Assembly (NCBI GenBank): GCA_003508835.1
Contig: PUFA01000210.1
Coordinates: forward strand, 996,501 to 1,060,500
Direction: 5' to 3'
Source: Eonycteris spelaea
Taxonomy: Eukaryota; Chordata; Mammalia; Chiroptera; Pteropodidae
Length of the DNA stretch: 64,000 nt
Positions 37,700-50,180 of this stretch are shown one piece after another. The translations under genes and the position numbers were made by a program. Position 1 is the stretch's first letter. Every line of letters begins with the position of its first letter. The notes under the pieces were generated by a model. The model saw only the letters and a list, made by a program, of their open reading frames with translations, ran no database searches and was not told the origin of the DNA.

Positions 37700-40020
37700 A
37701 AATTTCAGGAACAGATAGTACCTCAATGTTCCCAGAACAAAACCATCAACTGGGTCTCACTACCCCTAAGGCACCTATTTTAAAATTCTATTCAATGATG
37801 AGCCAAAAAATACATATATTCATTGTTGCATAGCTAAGCCTTGAGCTATGCAAGTGAAGTCAAATTTTTCTCTCGCACTTTAATGTTTCAGGTCTATTGA
37901 AATAGGATTTGGACACCCTAGTTCCTTTCAGCTCTCTTCACTAACCTACTCACTTTCCTCAGAATAATCTCAGATTTTTCTTTGTCTCACCTAGACTGAA
38001 GCACCAGTAAATAAGCTCGGAATTCTGGGTGTAGTCTGAGTGTGCGGGAAGCACTGGAGTGCCCTCTCTGTGGTGTTAGGATGGAAGTTTCAGGAAAAAG
38101 ACTAACAAGTGAAATTTATCCAGTTTACCTACAGGTGGTTCCTTTGTAATTAAATAATTACTAAACACATACCAGATGCCAATATCATAGGAAGAGAAGA
38201 TGCCAAGATAAGCAGGACACAAATTAGTGGCCTCACAGAGTTTTGGAGTCTAGTTTTAGAGACCACAAGTACATCCGGAACAGCTGGCTATGAAGGCTGA
38301 GATGAGAAACATTCCAATTTGACTGCCTAACTAGGGAAAGCTTACCTCAAAAGGGAGTGGTTGGGCAGGACTTTTTAGTGAGAAATGTGTTAGTTCAAGG
38401 AGTAGGGACAAGCACTCAAAGGAACAGCATATGTCAAAGACAGAGACGTCAAACAACCTGACACACTGTTGATGAGAGTGGTCATGCGGTTGCATGTGGG
38501 TGAAGAACATAAGGCACAGAGATGCACCTTGTTGGAGGTGATGGCATGAGGGTAAAGAAAGGAGCTCCAAGGGGATGACACACTGGTCTTGTTGCTGAGG
38601 TTACTAATCTTAAGGATGTAGAATGAAACTCCTTGCTCACTACTGTGCACTCACAAGATATCAAGGAAAGAGTCGTTTTTTCCCCTCTTCTGCACCAATA
38701 TTGAGTTTCAAGAAGAGACATATCCTTTATCTCAAACTTATGTTTGCTACACATAGGGTTTGGATCCTGGCTCTCCTGCTTGTCAACTAAGTGTCTTTGG
38801 ATGAGTTACTTATCGTTGAGAATAATTTTCATATCTTATAGGATTGGTATGGAGATGATAGTAAAAGCTTGTGAAAGGAGAAAGCTCATATTTATTAAGA
38901 CCCTGGAAAATATCAAGCTCTCACTCCTGTGCAGTGCCTAGAATTTCAGGGGAAGCCTGGATATTTTGTTAGGGAGGCATCAGAAAATTTAGTCACAAGG
39001 AGCCACAAGAAGGAAAGCTCAACTGACCAAAGAGAGCAGTAGGGTAAGCTGTTGCTGTGGTTTCGGTATTCAAGGGGCAAGAGTCTGGCAATTACGATGG
39101 TATCAGGAGCATCCTATCAGGGGTTAACTTTCACCAAGTCTTATTTCCATTTGGCTTTGGGTGTTGGAAAAGATGAAAAGATTAATAACAGTCTCTTCTA
39201 GAATGGACTCTGAAGACTGACAGATTCAGAACAAACTGTCTAATTTGACTTAGGTGGGTGAGCATCTAGGAGCTAATTGAGTTCTGGTTCATTGAGATGG
39301 GTGATAATTGGATCCCATTCTCAGAGCTCGAGGTCTGATCAATATGCTGATGACGCCCAATTATTTTTAATCTCTACCTCAGACCTCTCTTTTGAGTTCC
39401 AGGCTCATTGTCTACAAATACCCATTCCACTTTAGAAGGCTCACAAGTACCACAATCTCTGATATCTCAAAATGAAATTGTAATCTTCCTGATTCACTAA
39501 ACCTACTCCTATGTCAGTGTTTAGGATCTTAACCTGGAAATTATTCTTTATCAATCCCTGTGCCCGATCCACAAAGAGAATCTAATGGCAAGTCCTAACC
39601 TTTCTGCCCACTAACTTCTCACAAGGGTTTATTTTTCTCTTTCTCCAGTACCACTAACATAATCCAATCTGTCATTATCTCTTGCCTAGACCAAGCAATA
39701 GTTTCATTTTTGGCCTCACTTCTTCAACTGCTGTTGCTTTATAGTCTGTTCACCAAAAAGCAGTCAGAGAACCCTTTTACAGGCCATAGATGCCACACTC
39801 CTGCTCAAAAAGCTCCATGATTTTTCATTACATGTAGCAGGAAATCCAAAGCTCCTCCTATAACCTGTAAAGTCTTCTTTGAGCAACAGCCACCTCTCCA
39901 ATCTCATTTCAAACCACATTATCCTACACATTATCCTTTCTCACATGAATGTCATCCTTCTGAACAGCATCTCCTGATGAATCTCTAGAAAGTGGCAACA
40001 TCAGTGCTCCATCCTTTTCA
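37700..40020. other. Spacer upstream of PATE2: MIR and L2-like pieces, no gene
   Basis: 38755-38930 resembles MIR (plus). 39640-39990 resembles an L2 3' region (CACACTCCTGCTCAAAAAGCTCCATGA). No exon recognised. Confidence 0.45.
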
Positions 40021-40029
40021 CTCCTTTAC

Positions 40030-41035
40030 TTTTTTCTTTTTCTTTTATTTTATGTCTATTATTTTTAATTTTTAAAAATTTCTAAAAATTTAATTTCTTT
40101 TTATGGTGACATTGGTTAATGAAACCTTGTAAGTTTCAGCTGTACAATTCAACAGTAAGGCATGTATATATATATATAGCATTGTGTGTTCATTGTCCAT
40201 AGTTAGATTTCTTTCTTTTACCCCACTCATCCCTCTTCCCCTCTCTCTCTCTACACTGTGGTAACCACTAGTTATAGTCCATGTCCATGAGTCTCTGTCC
40301 TGTTCATTTGTTACCTTTAGGTTTATATCCCACATATAAATGATATCATGCAATTTTCAACTTTTTCTGTCTGGGCTTATTTTGCTTAGCATGATTACCT
40401 CAAGGTCCATCCATTATTTCACAAATGGCAGTATTTTATTTTTCTAATGGCTGAGTAATATTCTATTGTATATATGTACCACAGCTTCTTTAGCCAGTCA
40501 TTTATCGTAGGATACTTCAGTTGCTTCCATGTCCTGGCCACTGTGAATAATGCTATGAACATCGGTGTGTAAATATCTTTTTGGATATGGGTTTCAAGTC
40601 TTTGGAGTAAATAACCAGTAGAAGGATTGCTGGATCATATAGCAGATCAATTCTTAGTTTTTTGAGGAACCTCCATACTGTTTTCCATAGTGGCTGTACC
40701 AATTTGCAGTCCCACCAGCAGTGTATGAGGGTTCCTTTTTCTCTGCCTCCTCTCCAACCTTTATTACCACTTGACCTGTTGATTACAGCTATTCTAACAG
40801 GTGTGAAATAGTATCTCATTGTGGTTTTGATTTGTATTTCCCTAATAGCAAGCGATGTTGAGTATCTTTTTATATATTGGTTGGCCATTTGTATGTCTTT
40901 TTGGATATGGGTTTTCAAAGTCTTTGGAGTAAATAACCAGTAGTGGGATTACTGGATCATATGGTAGATCAATTCTTAGTTTTTTTGAGGAACCTCCATA
41001 CTGTTTTCCATAGTGACTATACCAATTTGCAGTCC
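40030..41035 (-). mobile_element. LINE-1 3' end with internal duplication
   Basis: Minus strand: L1 ORF2 C-terminus and 3' UTR. 40893-41035 repeats the sequence of about 40578-40715 (TTTGGATATGGGTTTTCAAAGTC...GAGGAACCTCCATACTG), so the tail part of ORF2 is present twice in tandem. Confidence 0.85.
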
Positions 41036-44000
41036 CTAATGCTTCATCTTAAAATCTAGAAAAGGAAGAACAAATGAAGCCTAAAGTCAGAAGATGGAAA
41101 TAAATAATCAAAATTAGAGCAGAAATAAATGAAATTGAAAATAAAAGAAAAACAATAGAAAAAATAAATGCAACAAAGAGCTGGTTCTTTGAGAATATTA
41201 ATAAAATTTACAAAACTGCTGCCTAGCCTCACTAAAAAAAAAAAAAAAGGAAAGGACACAAATAAGCAAAATCAGGGATGAAAGAAAAAATTATGACTGA
41301 CATCGCAGAAATACAAAGGATATGATATCATGAAAAAGCATGTAACAACAAATTTTAATAACCTAGAAGAAATGGACCAGTACTGAGAAATATACAATCT
41401 TCCTAGAGTGAATCAAGAAGATCTGGAAAAATCTAAATAGACCAATCAGCAGTATGAAAATTGAAACAGTCATCATAAACCTACCAAAACGTAAAAAGTC
41501 CAGGACCAGATGGCTTCACCAGTGAATTCTACTAAATATTCAAAGGTTTAATACCGATTCTCCTCAAAGTCTTCCAAATAACCGAGAGAAGGCAATACTT
41601 CCCAATTCATTTTATAAGGCCAACTACCTGATACCAAAACCTGGTAAAGATAACACAAAAAAGAAAACTACAGACCACTATCTCTCATGAACACAGATAT
41701 AAAAATCCTAAATAAGATACTAGTGAATCGAATGCAGCAACATATTAAAAAGATTATACACCACATCAAGTGGGCTTCATCCCAGGGACACAGGGATGGT
41801 TCAACATATGCAAATCGATTAATGTGATACACCACATAAACAAATTAAAAAATAAGAATCATATGATCATATCAATAGATGCAGAAAAAGCCTTCGACAA
41901 GATACAGCATCCATTTATGATCAAAACACTTAACAAAATCAGTATAGAAGGAAAGTACCTTAACATAATAAAGGCCATCTATGACAAACCCTCAGCCAAC
42001 ATTATACTTAATGGTGAAAAACTAAAAACCTTCCCTCTAAGATCAGGAACAAGGCAAGGCTGTCCACTATTGCCACTGTTATTCAATATAACATTGGAGG
42101 TCCAAGTGAGTGCAATCAGAAAAAGAAAGATTAAAGGCATCCAAATATAAAACAAAGAAGTCAAACTGTCACTATTTGTTGATGACATGATTCACTGTAT
42201 AGAAAACCCTAAAGACGCCAAAAGAGCACTACTGAAAACAATAAGCAAATACAGTAAAGTTTCTGGATACAAAATTAATGTAAAATCCATAGCATTCCTA
42301 TACTCTCATAACAAAGTGTCAGAAAAAGAAGTGAAAAAAATATTCCTTTTGTAATTGCAACAAAAAGAATAAAACACCTGAGAATAAATTTAATGAAACA
42401 TGTGAAGGACCTATATAATGAAAACTGCAAGACCCTATTAAAATAAATCAAAGAAGATTCAAAGAAATGGAAAGATATTCCATGTTCTTGGATTGGAAGA
42501 ATCAACATAATTAAATGATCATATTACCTAAAGCATTATACAGATTTCATGCAATTCCCATCAAAATCCCATTGCATTATTTAAAGAAATAGAACAAAAA
42601 ATCATCAGATTTGTATGGAAGCACAAAAGATTCCAAATTGCCAAAGACATCCTGAGAAAAAGAACAAGGCTGGACTCATCACTCAGCTTGACTACAAAGT
42701 GACAGTAATTAAAACGGCATGATATTGGCAGCAAAACAGAAACATGGACCAGTGGAACAGAATCAAGAGTACAGAAGTAAACCCATATTCATATGGGCAA
42801 ATAATTTTCGACAAAAAGCCAAAAACATAGAGTGGAGAAATGAAAGCCTCTTCAATAAATGGTGCTGGGAAAACTGGAAAGCCACTTGCAAAAGAATGAA
42901 ACTAGACTGCTATCTATCACCACACCAAAATTAACTCAAAATGGATTAAGGACCTGAATATAAGACCTGAAACAATAAAATGCATAGAATAAAAACATAG
43001 GAACAAAACTCAAGAACCTTGGACTTAAAGAGGATTTTATGAATTTGACCTCAAAAAGCAAGGGAAGTAAAAGCTAAAATAAATGAATGAGACTACATCA
43101 AACTAAAATTTCTGTTCAACAAAATAAATCATCAACAAGGTAAAGAGACAACCATCTCAGTGGGAAAATATATTTGCAAGCAATGCCTCCAATAAGGGCC
43201 TAATATTCAAAATATATGAAAACTCATACAACTCAATAACCACAAAAACAAAAAAACAAACGATCCAATTAAAAAATGGGCAGAGGACCTGAACAGACAC
43301 TTCCCCATAGAGGACATACAAATGGCCAACCAATATATGAAAAGATGCTTCCATCACTAGCTATTAGGGAAATGCAAATCAAAACACAATGAGATACTAT
43401 TTCATACCTGTTAGAATAGCTATAATCAACAGGACAAATAATAAGGTTGGAGAGGATGCAGAGAAAAAGGAACCCTCGTACACTGCTGGTGGGACTGCAA
43501 ATTGGTATAGTCACTATGGAAAACAGTATGGGGGTTCCTCAAAAAAACTAAGAATTGATCTACCATATGATCCAGTAATCCCACTACTGGTTATTTACTC
43601 CAAAGACTTGAAAAACCCATATCCAAATAGATATTTGCACACCAATATTCATAGCAGTATTATTCACAGTGGCCAGGACACAGAAGCAACCGAAGTGCCT
43701 AAGATGCATGATTGGATAAAGAAACTGTGGCACATATATAAAATGGAATATTATGCAGTCACAAGAAGAGATGAAATACTACCATTTGCGACATAATGAA
43801 TGGACCTTGAGATAGTCATGCTAAGCCAAAATAACCTAGACAGAAAAAGTTGAAAATCACATGATATCACTTATATGTGGGATATAAACCTAAAAGCAAC
43901 AAAGGAAAAGGAGAAACAGAGACTCCTGGACGTGGGCAGTAGACTAGTGGTTACCAGAGGTGGGGTGGGGAAGAAAGGAGTGAGGTAGATGGGGTAAAAG

Positions 44001-44140
44001 GGGTCAAATATGTGGTGACAGAAAGAAATCTAACTGTGGTGATGAACGCACAATGTAAATATATATGTGCCTTACTGTTAAAATATACAACTGAAACTAG
44101 ATTTCATTAACAAAAGTCACCATAAAAAATAATAAAATAA
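41036..44140 (+). mobile_element. 5'-truncated LINE-1 (ORF2 RT to 3' end)
   Basis: Plus strand: L1 ORF2 from the linker before RT, through RT ([14 protein letters not shown] at about 41860-41910) to the C-terminus near 43870, then a 3' UTR and A-rich tail at about 44140. It has many stops and frameshifts and is inactive. It lies directly against an oppositely oriented L1. Confidence 0.9.
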
Positions 44141-44671
44141 GAATTTTTTAAATGCCGAAACCAGGCTTTCAGCTTAGATCTGTCTGATATCTGAGTCTAT
44201 GCCCTGGCCAGGGCACTCCCTTGTTGGTCTCAGGTTAACCACATTCCTGGGGAATGGCGTGGGCCTGGAGGCTTATAGTGGTTCTGGACGCCCACTGTCT
44301 GGATGCTGCAGAGAAAGAGGTTCTTACACTGGGAAAGTTATTGTGCCTGATAACCTGTAAGTAGGCTGTGTAATTTATTCTCTAGATTGGGAAACTTTGG
44401 AAGTAAAGAAGCATAATTTGGTAAGTAAGCTTGAATTAAAGTCATGAACTAACTGTTATATCTCTTCCAACCTTAGGAGTCTAGAAAGAGGCCTTTATGG
44501 GTTCATAATAAATGTAATATAGTACATATATCAAGCTCTCAATTCTTGATAAAACCTTCCTAACCACTTCTCCTGAAAAGTCAGAATGTGTCCAAAAGAT
44601 ATCATTCAGGGACTATGCATGTATCATCCAGCATAACTTTACCATTTAAAAAAATTATTATTATTTTTGCT

Positions 44672-44992
44672 GGGATCAGGAGGTCCACTGTCCACTGATG
44701 ATGGAGCAGTGACGTAGTTTTATTTTTGCAAGCTGCTTTTATACAAGAGCATAGGATTGCTGGCTAAAATAAGATTATCCCCACCCAACCCACACACCCT
44801 CCTATAATCTTTTGCAGTTTTTTCTGCTCACAGCTATGACTGTACTCCCTGCCTTGGAGCAACGTCGCATTGTCCCCCAATCAGTTCCTGCTTTCCCATT
44901 CTTAGGAGGTTCCTTGAGGTGAGGCAACCCTTGGTTGACCTCACAGACTGCAAGGACCTTGTCAGCTTGCCATCGCTACGCATCTCCCCCTT
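44672..44992 (-). mobile_element. ERV LTR (3' LTR of a class II-like provirus remnant)
   Basis: On the minus strand a purine-rich PPT-like run (complement of about 44993-45012) directly precedes a TG start at 44992. The LTR contains TATAAAA (complement of 44737-44743) followed by AATAAA (complement of 44719-44724) and ends near 44672. Its length of about 320 bp is plausible. Degenerate env sequence lies immediately upstream on the same strand, making this the 3' LTR. Its first 70 bp share about 50 bp with the tail of the 5S SINEs in this window. Confidence 0.75.
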
Positions 44993-46340
44993 TCTTTTTA
45001 TTTTCAAGCCACAGGGTATGCAATGTAATTTGAAACTGTGCTACTTGTGGTTGGAGGATTTGGCTGCCAACTGAAAAGGCACAAAACAATACAAGTAAGC
45101 ATACAATTGCTGCTTAAAATCAAAAAAGTATATTTAAGCATATTCAAAGGATTAAACCCTTGCAAACTATCTAATAAATCTTTAGCTAAATCTTTTTGGA
45201 TTAATAATAGTATCCTTTGTTATTATGTATAACTAGAATCTCCTGATACTAATTATGCAATTCTAAACTTAAATTATTATGATGCCAAATACCTCGTAAA
45301 TGCAATCACACCTGTTGCCAATTCCATTTAGATTGATTATAGACTACATTAGTTACACATATCTCTTTATAAGCAGCATGACAGTACAAACTTGTTCTTT
45401 TTTTCAAGAGCTTCTACTTCATTTCCTATCTGCACTACAAAAGATTCTAAGGTGTTCAGCTTAACCTCTAATTTTAAATCAATATCTTCTTGTGTCTTCG
45501 TAGCCATAGAAGTATATGAGCCAACTCATTAACAAAATTAGTATTTTGTATGCTTTGCAATAAGGCCACTGCTGCTGTTACTGCAGTAGCTATTAAGGCA
45601 CAAGAGCTACTAGTCCTGCAATAACAAGTCCTATAATTCTCTTACCCCTACTCAAAGCAGTTTTATTTCTAAATAGAGTTTGTACCCCACTATCATACCA
45701 AGGTTCTTCTAATTTAGTTGGTAACATGATAAAACTTGGTTGATTTAAAACTAATAGATCTGACCCTTATTATGGGAAACTATACAATTAGTTAAATTAC
45801 ATTTGTACAAGATACATTAAGAAGTCCATTTGAAGCATTTGTTTGCAATTGTCCAATTAGAAAAAACATAAGGGGCAGCAACACAGGCTCAAACCCCATA
45901 GCTATGTTTAATACTCAAACCTGCAGTATACAAATCAGATAGATTAACAAAGTCCAAAGCTGCAAGAGCTGGCCACAAGTCCTTTTGAATGTGTCCTTTC
46001 AGGTGGTCATCAAAGAAGCTATGTACTCTGCAGGTGGGCTTCTCAGAGTCTGATCCATCCACCACAATGCCTGACCAGCCTCTCAGGCAGCCAGCAAAGT
46101 CCATCAGCACCTTTAGGAAAAACACAAACATGCCCCTGGCCCCAAACTAAAAGGAGATCAGGACCATGCCATTTATTTGTTAATGGCTCTTTCCAACAAA
46201 CTACTGCTTGTGGATTCCTCAAAGACTTTGTCATTTAAAAGGACAATTATCCTCCTGTTCAACCTGATGTAGAGATTTTACGAAATGGTTTTTAAGGAGC
46301 TTTACAAAGAAGAACGGATGAAGGAAAACCAGCCAGAAAT
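44993..46340 (-). mobile_element. Degenerate betaretrovirus-like ERV: integrase end plus env remnant
   Basis: Read on the minus strand, 46340-46130 resembles the C-terminal part of a class II retroviral integrase (the W-K-x-P-L-T-N-x-W-x-G-P-D pattern). It is followed by an env remnant (about 46130-45880) and a transmembrane-subunit remnant with an alanine/valine-rich fusion-peptide-like stretch and heptad region (about 45650-45380). Stops and frameshifts interrupt all parts, and much of the surface subunit is missing. No 5' LTR, gag or most of pol is present. It cannot produce virus. Confidence 0.7.
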
Positions 46341-46852
46341 CTGGGGCTGTATATTCTTCTGGGAGGTGATCATGGACTTTGCAGGCATAGCTTGAACTTA
46401 CAACATCTCTAAATGATTCATGCGTAATAGCAGATATAGAAGCAGAGCTATTTCAGTCAATCACCATCTCAATTTTATTTTTATAATTAGACAGCTGTCA
46501 CAGACACTTTCTAGTACAGCCACATTCCATACATCTTTCAAAGCAGGCTCACGTGTTTTGAAAGCAACCTAGATAGAACAGGGACATTGAGCTCAAAGAA
46601 TTCCACAGTAAAGGATCCACCACGGTGCTTTCCTTATGAACCACCATCAGGGTTTCCGTGAGCATGCATTCCCACAGGAAGATCTGACCAGATCATTATT
46701 TTCAGTTTTTCACTCTCTTTTCCTAGGTTCTGATGTGATAACACATCCCTTTCCATATTATATTACATATTATGTATTATCATTATTATTACATTCTTCA
46801 AGTTTGCATAGAACAGCCTATCGTTGGTAAAATAATTCTACAAAAGAACAAA
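46341..46852. other. Inner edge of spacer, no gene recognised
   Basis: The end of the gamma segment (to about 46480), then unassigned AT-rich sequence up to the right arm. Confidence 0.4.
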
Positions 46853-48488
46853 GTTGTTCTCTGGCAGCTTCAGCTAATTTATTTATCTTCTGTTCTCTTC
46901 ATTTACTGTTTTCCTCATCCTCTTTTCTTGCACAATTGTGATGGGTAACTGTAAAGCAGACCTGGAATTCCATAAAACCTGAACACAAAGGTAATCCTGG
47001 GTTACTCGGCAAAGTTACTCAGTTTGGGGACTGGGCAAAAATTGAATTTTTATTTCATGCATGTCACAGTCCTTCAGTGCTTTACTGTGCATGATCTTTG
47101 TCTTCTGAAGGAAGGGAAGGGGAACTCTCATGCATGATAGTTCTGCTTTCAGTGTGGGATGCAGCCTGATTCTTGGCCCATTCAGCCCCTAGTTGCATTC
47201 TGGGCTCGATGATCCTCATGTACTCATTCATTTGTTCCATCCTTCTTTGTTTAACTGGAAATATTTACAGAGCCCACCCTGACCAAGCACTGTGCCAAGT
47301 GTTTCTGGCTTATTCATGAACATGACAGTCAAGGTCTCTGTCATAAACAAGGTGTCAAGATGGAGACGGAGAAAGAGAAAAGAGGGACTCTTCCTCCAGA
47401 AACCCTGAAACATTATCTCTAGCACCCAATCTGCACATGGGATTTTGCTCCAGGATCTCTCTCCTTTCCTTGACTGGACCTCCAAGCATAAATACTTTGT
47501 AAAGTCTGGGCTATTTTACTAAACATTTTGAGTGAAAATCAGGACACCACAGGCTGGTAATGTTTAGAGATTACTGGAATTGAGGTATTCCTCTGATCAG
47601 AAAGAAAAAATTTTTTAAAAAATCAGAAAAAAATCACTTGCTTGTTTGCGGGGTCTAAAGAATAAGAGTAATACAGCAGGAATAGTTGCATATCTTTTAA
47701 ATAGGTTGGTTCATTATACTTTCTTTTGTTTACTTTGTTCTTTGGTTAGTTTTTGCTATATATTTGATGTGCTTTATGATGTACGATATAGCCTAATAAA
47801 GTTATGCAGGGGATACTGGTTTAGTAAAATACCAAGGAAATGTTTGCTATTGTTGACTACCCTCACCGTTGTCAACACTGATTCAGTATTGAAAAGGCCT
47901 TGGTCCTAACTGTGAACATAAACATGGGGGCAAGACAAGCAAAAGGCCCAGATTGCACCTACAATGAAAGCATCCTCAGCTCAGAGGGCAACTGTGTCAG
48001 CCCAGCTTGGGGACTGGCTTGGGCCGTAGACCTGGGGGAAGTGGGCATGGGGGCACTGGACCCAGAGGATTTTAGCACAGCCCTGTCCCCATTGAGCCCC
48101 AGTTCTCGGGCCTGGGCAGTGGGATGTCTGGAGAGTAGAGGGACTAATGCTCGAGGGGCCCAGCTGATCTGGGCATCAAGCATCATGTCCCCACTCATCA
48201 GGAGGCAGCCTCCACAGAACAGAAGGGGGCACCTGGGACATCCTCTGTCCTCAGAAGTATCTAGGGGGGTTGGCTATTTTGGGAACATTTCCTGGTCTCG
48301 TTGGCAGTTGAAACACCCACTGGCAAGCCTGTAACAGGAAACTTTCTGCCCACAGCCCAGGATTAGCTCATCCAAATCTCCAGCTCTCTGTCAACCGCAT
48401 GCTAGAGCAGCCTGTCCTAGCCCTTCCTGGGTGGCGTTTGCTCCCCTGCTCCAGCTCCCTCTGCATCTCCCTGCCATCCCAGACTGAG

Positions 48489-50180
48489 ATGGACAAGCTC
48501 CTGCTCCTGCTCCTGCTGCTGGGAGTCTTTCCCTTTTGTTTGTTCTTCCATGGAGTGGTGAGGACCTGGGTCACCTGGGCAGGGTAAGGATGTGGACAGA
48601 GTGGGAACAGTCCAGGGATGAAGATTTGACCAGCTTGGAGAGAACAGAGGTCAAGAATGAAGTTCTGGGACGATCCAACCAGCAAGGGTTTGGGGTCTCT
48701 TTCTTGCTGTCCCACCCTGACTACTTACCAGGAAGGATTCAGGTTCTTCCCAAGTTTGGCGTGAGTGGTCAGTCACTCCCATGGGGCAGAATGAGACTGT
48801 GGGGCACTTCTCAATGTAGAGCTTTGGTTTGGCTGTGGTGGCCCTAAGAGGCAGAGCCAACAGTTACTCAAGACTTTTTATAAAGAAGCAGCCAAGGGGC
48901 AGTTGCTCTAGGAGGAAGAAGTAATTGGATGGCTTATTTAAACCATTATTTTCACAGTACTCCTTTCGCTTAGATCTGTGTGTCCTTGAAGAAACTCTGG
49001 TGCTTTGCTAGGAATCTTTAGAGACTCAAGTATGTCTCCTCTACCTTCAAGCTGTTGTAGTCCTTATGCCCTATCCCTTCTCCCAGAGATCCTGGCCCAC
49101 GGTGGCTGTACATAGACGCCCTCACTGTGTTCTGTGCCTGGCTCCACAGCTAAGGGGAAATGACTTATACTGAACCTCCCGAGGTCTGAGAACATGTGAG
49201 CTCAGAGCTGGTGCTAGGGAGGTTTCAGCCAGGCTCCTAGGGTCAAAAATTAAGGAGACACAATTTCTTAGTGTTGTTTAGGTTCAAGGTTAGAAATTTC
49301 ACTTGCTTAGTTAAACACACATCTTTTCACCTTATATCTCACCAGTATCTTTCATATCACTCTCAGGTAACATCTCATATCCTTGTTTAAGTTATTTTTT
49401 TTAAAGGCTTTAATGAGATATAATTCACATACCATACAATTCATGTATATAGTGTACACACAGTTGTTTACCCCTAAAGGATTTTGAGATCCTCATGTCA
49501 AAGACCTCATTTCCTTAAGTACCCAATGGAAGTAATCTAATGGTGATATTTCCATACCCAAATTATGAGTGGGAGAAGTATTTAGAGTGATGCTTCATCC
49601 CCAGACTCCTGGTCCTAATGTGTCTTATCACACTGTGGTCTCAGCCCATTCAACCCTGGACTGAGCTTTTACATCTGCCTCTCTGCAGCTCCTGCCACAA
49701 TGTGCATGGTCTGTAAGATATTTAAGAAGGGCAAATGTATGGAAGGCAATGGCAACTGCACTGTGGAGCAAGGCCCTGGATGCAGAACCACGGATATGTA
49801 CTTTTCAATGAAAGAGGTAATGTTGTTGAGCCAGGCTCACTGCCTTGCACAGGGCCCTGACTTCGGACACTGTGCAGGGGCTCTCCAGTCTAATGGAGCC
49901 CTTGCTGGGAGGTGGATGTGTTCTGTCGTCTGGAAACCAGGCTTGGAGTAGTTGGGAAGGTGCTCCTACTTGGAGCCCCATGTATTGTTTCTGTGGCACT
50001 GAGATTGAATTCCTTCTCTTCTAGATGGGTGAGGTACAACCACACTCAATTAGACTGCTCTAATCAGTGTAAGGCTTGGAAGTTGGTTCGTGGAGGCCTG
50101 AAGATTTCAAGCTTTGCTGTAAAGGTCAAGATTTCTGCAATAAGTATCATGGAAAATCACTGCACTGGATATCTCACTAA
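48489..50180 (+). pseudogene. PATE-like B2 (right-arm counterpart of A2), broken by several indels
   Basis: Recognisable exons are at 48489-48557, 49689-49816 and about 50027-50180. Exon 1 still encodes a signal peptide (MDKLLLLLLLLGVFPF), but the base before the GTGAGG donor is missing compared with A2, so the joining phase is lost. Exon 2 alone reads a good Ly6 segment (CMVC...KC...NC...GC) but is one base short of 129 nt. Exon 3 lacks a base near its start and another just before the closing cysteine cluster, where CCKGQDFCN is visible only in a shifted frame; the homologous TAA is at 50178-50180. At least four independent one-base differences make it a likely pseudogene. Assembly indels are an alternative explanation, though the coding differences from A2 are real and numerous. 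Confidence 0.75.

Larger units (their letters stand above)
44150..46480 (+). repeat. Third, diverged copy of an arm segment (gamma), split by an ERV
   Basis: 44150-44660 matches 53905-54385 of the right arm (and the complement of the left arm near 25.83-26.3 kb) at roughly 80%. Shared landmarks include GGCACTCCCTTGTTGG and GTTCTGGACGCCCACTGTCT. The match resumes after the ERV at about 46345-46400 (TCTTCTGGGAGGTGATCATGG versus TCTTCTGTGAGGTGATTATGG). The ERV thus interrupts an old paralogous segment in the spacer, next to the inner edge of the right arm. Confidence 0.7.

Noticed and set aside
41770..42150. Reverse transcriptase-like ORF, considered as a retron or novel RT system
   Set aside because: It is ordinary LINE-1 ORF2 sequence within a truncated element.
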